DNA from: Paralvinella palmiformis
Lineage: Eukaryota; Annelida; Polychaeta; Terebellida; Alvinellidae
DNA: 64,000 bases
Reading direction: 5' to 3'
Assembly: GCA_025642065.1 (NCBI GenBank)
Contig: JAODUP010000152.1
Span: 316,001-380,000, forward strand
Part shown: positions 36,907 to 64,000 of the stretch, in pieces
How the letters are laid out: each line of letters starts with the position of its first letter
Numbering within the stretch: position 1 is the first letter of the stretch
Position numbers and translations under genes: made by a program
Notes under the pieces: generated by a model
The model's input: the letters and a program-made list of their open reading frames with translations, nothing else
Database searches by the model: none
Told to the model about the DNA's origin: nothing

Positions 36907-37604
36907 TAGATAACAAGGATTTATTTTGTGCTTCGCGTATGTGTGTGTGTTTGTGGGTGCATGTATTCGTATGCACGTGTGTGTATGTGTGCACGCGCAT
37001 GTGCACATGCTTTATCTTTATTTTGAACTGGAACTTTCCATGAATTATGACAAATGAGACTTAGATTTATCTTGGCAACCCAGTCATATAGGTGAATTTT
37101 GTGAATGTTGACATGAAGGGAGCAGATGGACTAATTGATTCATTGGTAGCTTTGAAGGACTATTTGAAGGAATATTTTCTTGTGAGATGATATCGCATCA
37201 TTATTGGTTATCCTTTACGTTTTGCAATAGAAACACGATCGTAACTTACCATAACTTTTGGAATACGATTTGGCATGGATACTGGTATGGTGATGTTACC
37301 AGGTACTCCACTAATAATCAATCCCCTTTAACCTGTATAGTCATGGCTGCTTTAATTGGATGTTTATATTTGGGCATAATTGTGAGGTAAATTTCCAAGA
37401 GGTCGCCACCAGACAGTTATCTAGAATCACATCATAAGTGCTTATTTCGTAGGGAGGTCTGACAATCTCATCAGCAACACATCTAAGATGTTTATTTGTT
37501 TCATGAACAAATAATTATCAACTGTCTGAGGCCTTTAACTTAATCAAAGACTCCAATTGTCCCACCCTTGCCTAGTCTTCATAATCCCTCTTCTGGTGAT
37601 ACAG
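36907..37604. other. stretch without a settled gene
   Basis: It contains GT-rich repeats (36940-37010). A small open frame from 37112 (MKGADGLIDSLVALKDYLKE) ends in a GTGAGA donor-like site at 37182. It could be an upstream exon of the gene ending at 39052, but its phase does not fit the exon at 37605. Confidence 0.3.
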
Positions 37605-37667
37605 ATGTAGAGCCATTGGAGACTTATCTGAAGGACTGTGCCCAGACTGCTGGAAAGAACACTGCTG
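37605..37667 (+). CDS. internal exon of an unrecognised gene
   Basis: Bounded by GATACAG on the left and GTAAAT on the right, 63 nt, phase 1 at both ends. It encodes VEPLETYLKDCAQTAGKNTA. It joins without a frame change to the terminal exon at 38904. A second frame is also open, but it cannot be joined onward without a stop. Confidence 0.45.
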
Positions 37668-38412
37668 GTAAATAAAGTCATGCACATGAGGATCACAACT
37701 TATGCTACTTGAATTTGACCATTTGACATAGCAATTTCACTCAAGCTATACCTTAATCTCTAATAGGTTTATATCGGGGTTGTATTACTAAACGTAGTAT
37801 GAATTTTTAATATGAACTGTATCCTATTTATTTATAGCAGGGAGGTAGCTCACCCAGCAATAATAATGTTTGACATTCACGCGTCATTTTCAACGTAACA
37901 GCCTTTTTAGCTTAAGAATTCCAGACAGATGTGCATAGCCAGAGAGCCGAAGAGGTTACGTAGCATGATGAACAACTACTCATTTCCAGTAAGACGGACT
38001 TTCCAATCTCATGACGAATTTTCATTTTCCATGTAACACAGTTGAATCGCTTCGGGAGATGGATGAAAAGTTGACTGACAAAGCTATATGACAGTCTGTG
38101 GTGTGTAAACATAAATCAGTAATATATTATGCTTCTATGTTCGTTGTCCATCACTGATGTTTGTTACCATTACCAGGCATGATGGCAATGATTTACGTGT
38201 GTGATGTCGAGTTTGGGAATAATCAGTTTAATTTTTGGTACTATACTTTTGACCCAATTGACAGAGTTCCTTTTAATATGTGTGTGATGTAGTACAATAT
38301 TACTTGTTATTTCAATATTATAGTAAATTAAAATCAATTGTATCAATTTCAGCAAAGACTTGCATTTAATTTAATTTGAATATTCGAATAATTGATAACA
38401 TGTAACTTGCAG

Positions 38413-38475
38413 AGATACTGGTGTGTTTTCCTGCAAGCACCACCTGGGTGTGATTGCTGTGATGCATGTGCAAAT
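38413..38475 (+). CDS. candidate 63-nt exon of uncertain frame
   Basis: AACTTGCAG before and GTAAGT after make strong splice sites. In the phase required by the neighbouring exons it has stops; in the other two frames it is open (a Cys-rich RYWCVFLQAPPGCDCC or DTGVFSCKHHLGVIAV). It may be a skipped, poison or non-coding exon. Confidence 0.25.
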
Positions 38476-38903
38476 GTAAGTAATATATTACTATGACTAT
38501 TACTTTACAGGTGAATGTGTTATCTATCATAGGCACCCACTATGTGACTTCCAACAGTGACCGTGTTTTGAACCATGCAATGACACATGAACTATCGCGG
38601 CAATACAACTGAATAAGAAAAACTCGTTGAAAATGCTCCCATCTGGCGTCTGTTAGTGAAAGTCTTCATTAATAATTTTATAAAATGATTTTTCCTGCAT
38701 GTTCATTATATGTTTCATATTGTTTTATCTCCAACATGAAATGCTGCTGTTTAATAACTCTTGTGCGTGATGCTATTTTCAAAATTTTCACAAATTATAT
38801 ACATTTATTAATATCACGGATTTACATATTTTATGTTGAATCTTAATTGTCTTGGTATGTGTTTATTTATAAAATATTAAACATCAATGCATTTATTTCA
38901 CAG

Positions 38904-39052
38904 ATGTTGTTAGAAAGAATGTCCTTTTCAATTCAACACATGTCGAGGTTGAGAGTGGCATAGAGAAGTGGCTTCGGAGATCTGAACACAGGTCTGGAAG
39001 GCGACAGAAAAGGGAAAATAGAAAATCCACAGCCAGAGTGTCATCTGATTAA
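38904..39052 (+). CDS. terminal coding exon of an unrecognised gene
   Basis: After TTATTTCACAG the frame runs VVRKNVLFNSTHVEVESGIE, KWLRRSEHRSGRRQKREN, then RKSTARVSSD and TAA at 39050-39052. The end is strongly basic, like a nuclear or nucleic-acid binding tail, but no family is recognised. A canonical AATAAA follows at 39067-39072, 15 bases after the stop, which strongly supports a real 3' end. Acceptor phase 1 matches the exon at 37605-37667. Confidence 0.6.
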
Positions 39053-39066
39053 TTGTAACACTGTAA

Positions 39067-39072
39067 AATAAA
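39067..39072 (+). terminator. polyadenylation signal AATAAA
   Basis: Canonical hexamer 15 bases after the TAA of the preceding exon, followed by T-rich sequence. Confidence 0.6.
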
Positions 39073-39307
39073 TGCGTTTTACATTTTTCTCGTTCCTTGT
39101 TAAATATGTACAGGATCAGTACATGCTTGTGTGTATTGGGACGATGCTTCGCAGATGACATGTTTATGCTGACCAATATATGGTCATTCTAATGTTTCTG
39201 AACCAGTACCGAAACATTACTGAACATGCGTTAATCACGGTGTTGGTCCAGTATCGATACAGTAACACTTTGCTTATACTAGACCAATATATTACTATAA
39301 TAGGACA

Positions 39308-39682
39308 TTACGGGTCCAATATTAAGATAAGTTTTATTGTGTATTTAAGAGGCCTGAAGCCCATGGTACAAAGTACATTCAAATAGTATGGTTCAACCAT
39401 TAGGAGTTTTGAAATCCTACCATGAATACCTTCATTGATAAGTCTGTACCATAAGTGTAAGTGTTGGATAGAATCAAAGCATTTACTGAAGTCGATAAAA
39501 GCACAATAAAAACTCCCGTCGGCTCTTGGTCTATGATCAATTGGGGATTTACTTTTCTTATATGCACCTTGACTGGGATCTATTTTTTGCTGAGATATAG
39601 CCCAATACATTATTCTCGAGTTCAATATTTTTTGTAAAAACCTCGGGAGTATATATTGGGCCAGTTCTACGCCGCAGTGCAA
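39308..39682 (-). pseudogene. LINE reverse transcriptase fragment (motif A)
   Basis: A 124-codon minus-strand frame contains QKILNSRIMYWAISQQ, a fingers segment, and FYCAFIDFSKCFDSIQHLHL, which is the F-x-D-x-x-K-x-F-D motif A with the first catalytic Asp, followed by LWYRLINEGIHGRISKLL. The YxDD part is absent and the fingers segment is shortened, so it is an internal fragment. Confidence 0.78.
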
Positions 39683-40632
39683 AATATGTTATTGGTATTA
39701 TACTCAGAAACTGTATTGGGCCAGTAAGGTAGATCTTATTGGGACAATATCGACTAGGTATGACAATGTTTTCTTAGTTGTAATGTAGTATGAACTAGCT
39801 TTGCAAATCAAAACATGATCTGTTTATAGATTACGCATCTTTTGAAACAATACAATTAAGTTACATGTGTTTATTACTTCTTTATGAAATTGTCTATAGA
39901 AATACTGGTAAACAGTTAGGAAATAGTAAAACACACGAAAGTTTATTACTGGAAATGGCAGTTATTTTACGTGGCTTCCATGGCTACCTGAAATGAGAGA
40001 AACGCGTATGGTCTGTAATTTACTGCTTCGCCACGATGACTTAATTCTAAACAAATTTAGAAGTAACAATATATGGCATATTCCGTGGAGAAAACCTTGC
40101 CAGTGGCCTGGTTGGATGAAAAACTCCCCCTACCATGGGAGGATCCAGGATTTTCTTGGTCAGGGGGTCTACCCAAGGCCGAAACCATTATGCGAAGCAC
40201 AAAGTGCCGAGAGGGTCTCTGTGGAAGAAAATAGTAATCAGATAATACCTAGATGTCTTGTGAAGCACTACAAAATCCGAATTTTTCAAGTGTATACTAT
40301 TTATAAATACTGGAAAGGGAAGACATACCTGTGAAAAAAGACGCAGAGTATGAGACTTGGTGATTGGTTCAGTGTATATACAGATTGTTAGGATTCTTAG
40401 GGGTGAGGGGGTTACTCGATTTGTTACTAGAAACATGAAAGTGTACCTAGTCATAATGTGACATATTGTGCATTATGTCACTAAATATTTAATAAGCAAT
40501 CTGACCATTTATTTCAAGGTGCATACTTATGAGAAAGAAAAAAGGATGTTTACAATATTTATTACCTCATGTAAATCTACATCAGTTAGTCGAAAAGGCT
40601 GGCCTTGTACAAACGCCTAGCTTGTTCTTTAA
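39683..40632. other. stretch without a gene
   Basis: It contains CCATGGGAGGATCCAGGATT at 40134-40153, which resembles the terminal sequence of some hAT elements and may belong with the transposase fragment at 40633-40800. The matching right end was not found. Confidence 0.4.
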
Positions 40633-40830
40633 TTAAACTATCTGTATTTTTTTTGAATCGGTGTATTTATTGTAAAGTATTTTTATTAGTGATAAGGCAG
40701 AAAGCCTTTTGTCAGCCATCCGCCTCCTCAAGTGGATTTTGATTAGCCTCGTCACAGAGCAACTACGCTCTGCTTCGGCAGATGTGGCACGGAGAGTACA
40801 TCCAATACCAGCAAAATTCTGGCAAACCAT
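40633..40830 (-). pseudogene. hAT transposase C-terminal dimerisation fragment
   Basis: The minus-strand frame reads TSAEAERSCSVTRLIKIHLR, then RRMADKRLSALSLIKI. This is the conserved hAT C-terminal dimerisation motif (TSAxAERxFSxxxxIKxxLRxxMxxxRLxxLxLI). Only this end is present; no catalytic core is visible upstream on the same strand. Confidence 0.82.
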
Positions 40831-41700
40831 TTAAATAATCCAAACTATTATTTAATACTATGAAGCTAACAATGACTCGAAATCTCCCCAGACTACTTTT
40901 CAGGCCATGAGCCATGATATTGGTGTCACTATCCCAATTCCTCGTATTCATAAATCTCATCAAATGTTTTCAAACAACAGTGTCTTTCATCCCAATAGGT
41001 TTCTCGTGGTAAGTATTGGGGCAGTATTGTTTGAGAGCAAACTCTGGGAATATTTGCCTCTTGCGAGAATTGTCCAAGAATTGTACTTGCAAGTTATTAT
41101 TTAACAGACCAATCACAATTATACTTCATTTACAATAAGTAAAATTTTGTTAAATAATAATACTATCAGACACACATAACACAATATCCAATGTGTTGTT
41201 ATTTCAGAATGACAAATTCCCAGTACTACTACTAGTTATTATGTCGCCAAATTATATATTGCATTTAAAGATGGAAGATCGATCATACTAGAGACGGGGT
41301 GGTGTTCTGACCCGCTGAGAGGTGGGGACCTTCCACTGTTTCCAGGTCTTCGTAAATACGTCCGTTAGCACTCTTTCTGTTGATGTTCAGCTTGGCTTTG
41401 TAATTGAAGACAATATCCTGGTCGCTCCAGCATTAGTCTAGATGATTCTTGAATGAATTAATGCTGGGGTGCTTCAGCTACCTCCCTATGCAGACTATTC
41501 CATAAAAGCATAACTGTGTTGCAACAAAGGTCCTTCATTAGCACATTATGAACTAAATTAATCGGTTATCAATTATGGCAAGAAATATTAGTCAACTTTT
41601 GCCACAAATAATCTGATAATGGCGATATGAAACCGTGAAGACGGCGTCTGAAAAGGACGACATTTATGTTGGGGTACGAATTAGGAGGGCGAGATATCGC
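40831..41700. other. intergenic stretch before the DRC11 promoter
   Basis: No coding region is recognised. Confidence 0.4.
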
Positions 41701-41726
41701 GAAGGCGAAATATCCGGTTCTCGGTT

Positions 41727-41740
41727 GTTTCCATGGTACT
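41727..41740 (+). promoter_or_regulatory. RFX X-box-like site upstream of DRC11
   Basis: GTTTCCATGGTACT is an imperfect inverted repeat of the X-box type (GTTNCC AT GGNAAC). One half-site, GTTTCC, is perfect and the other has a single departure. It lies 110 bases before the DRC11 ATG. RFX factors drive cilium genes through X-boxes at such distances in animals, so the position fits the function of the gene. Binding itself is inferred. Confidence 0.6.
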
Positions 41741-41850
41741 GTCAACATCCTGTGTAAAACATCGATATATAACTCCATGGATTAACTATTAGTGTAATTC
41801 CAGATATGTCGAGATTGTTTCTCGGTATTTATCATATTTAAACATCCAAC

Positions 41851-64000
<22,150 letters not shown>

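Overview
This is a window of animal nuclear DNA: AT-rich, intron-rich, crowded with dinucleotide repeats, with no bacterial operon structure. The axonemal gene, the tRNA-headed SINEs, the CR1-like and RTE-like LINE relics, the hAT-type elements and a Mab-21/cGAS-like relic together suggest a marine invertebrate, most likely a lophotrochozoan such as a mollusc. The species cannot be named from the sequence alone.

The main gene occupies the last third. From 41851 to beyond the right edge, on the + strand, lies the gene for dynein regulatory complex subunit 11 (DRC11, also called IQCA1). It is a nexin-dynein regulatory complex protein of motile cilia with an IQ motif and an AAA-type ATPase domain. 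I traced 15 well supported coding exons with matching phases (656 codons), from an 11-base first exon carrying the ATG to the degenerate Walker B strand; the C-terminal part lies outside the window. Three further candidate exons (18, 96 and 90 nt) all keep the frame. The 90-nt one repeats the end of the preceding exon, which suggests an exon duplication in the lysine-rich linker. An RFX X-box-like site lies about 110 bp before the ATG.

Layout from the left: 1-966 is the 5' part of a Mab-21/cGAS-like gene on the minus strand, probably a pseudogene; 2257-3438 is a 1.2 kb hAT-type element with target duplication; 5343-6845 holds a foldback repeat and an RTE-like LINE endonuclease relic; 7740-8160 holds two LINE 3' ends; 8.2-24 kb is mostly AT-rich intergenic DNA with microsatellites; 24.2-29.6 kb holds several CR1-like LINE relics, SINEs and a perfect hairpin; 30503-30778 is a lone 91-codon ORF; 30.9-34 kb holds a TTAA-flanked MITE and an unusual A-B-B-A direct-repeat block; 35.1-36.8 kb is a relic resembling a Polinton/Maverick-type protein, interrupted by a hAT MITE; 36.8-39.1 kb holds the 3' exons of an unrecognised + strand gene; 39.3-40.9 kb holds LINE and hAT transposase fragments. 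The DRC11 introns contain further SINEs, MITEs and very many (TA)n tracts, some directly next to splice sites.

The protein-coding content is therefore one convincing conserved gene, one or two short unrecognised genes, one broken immune-family gene, and much transposon debris. All family names come from reading motifs by eye; no search was run.
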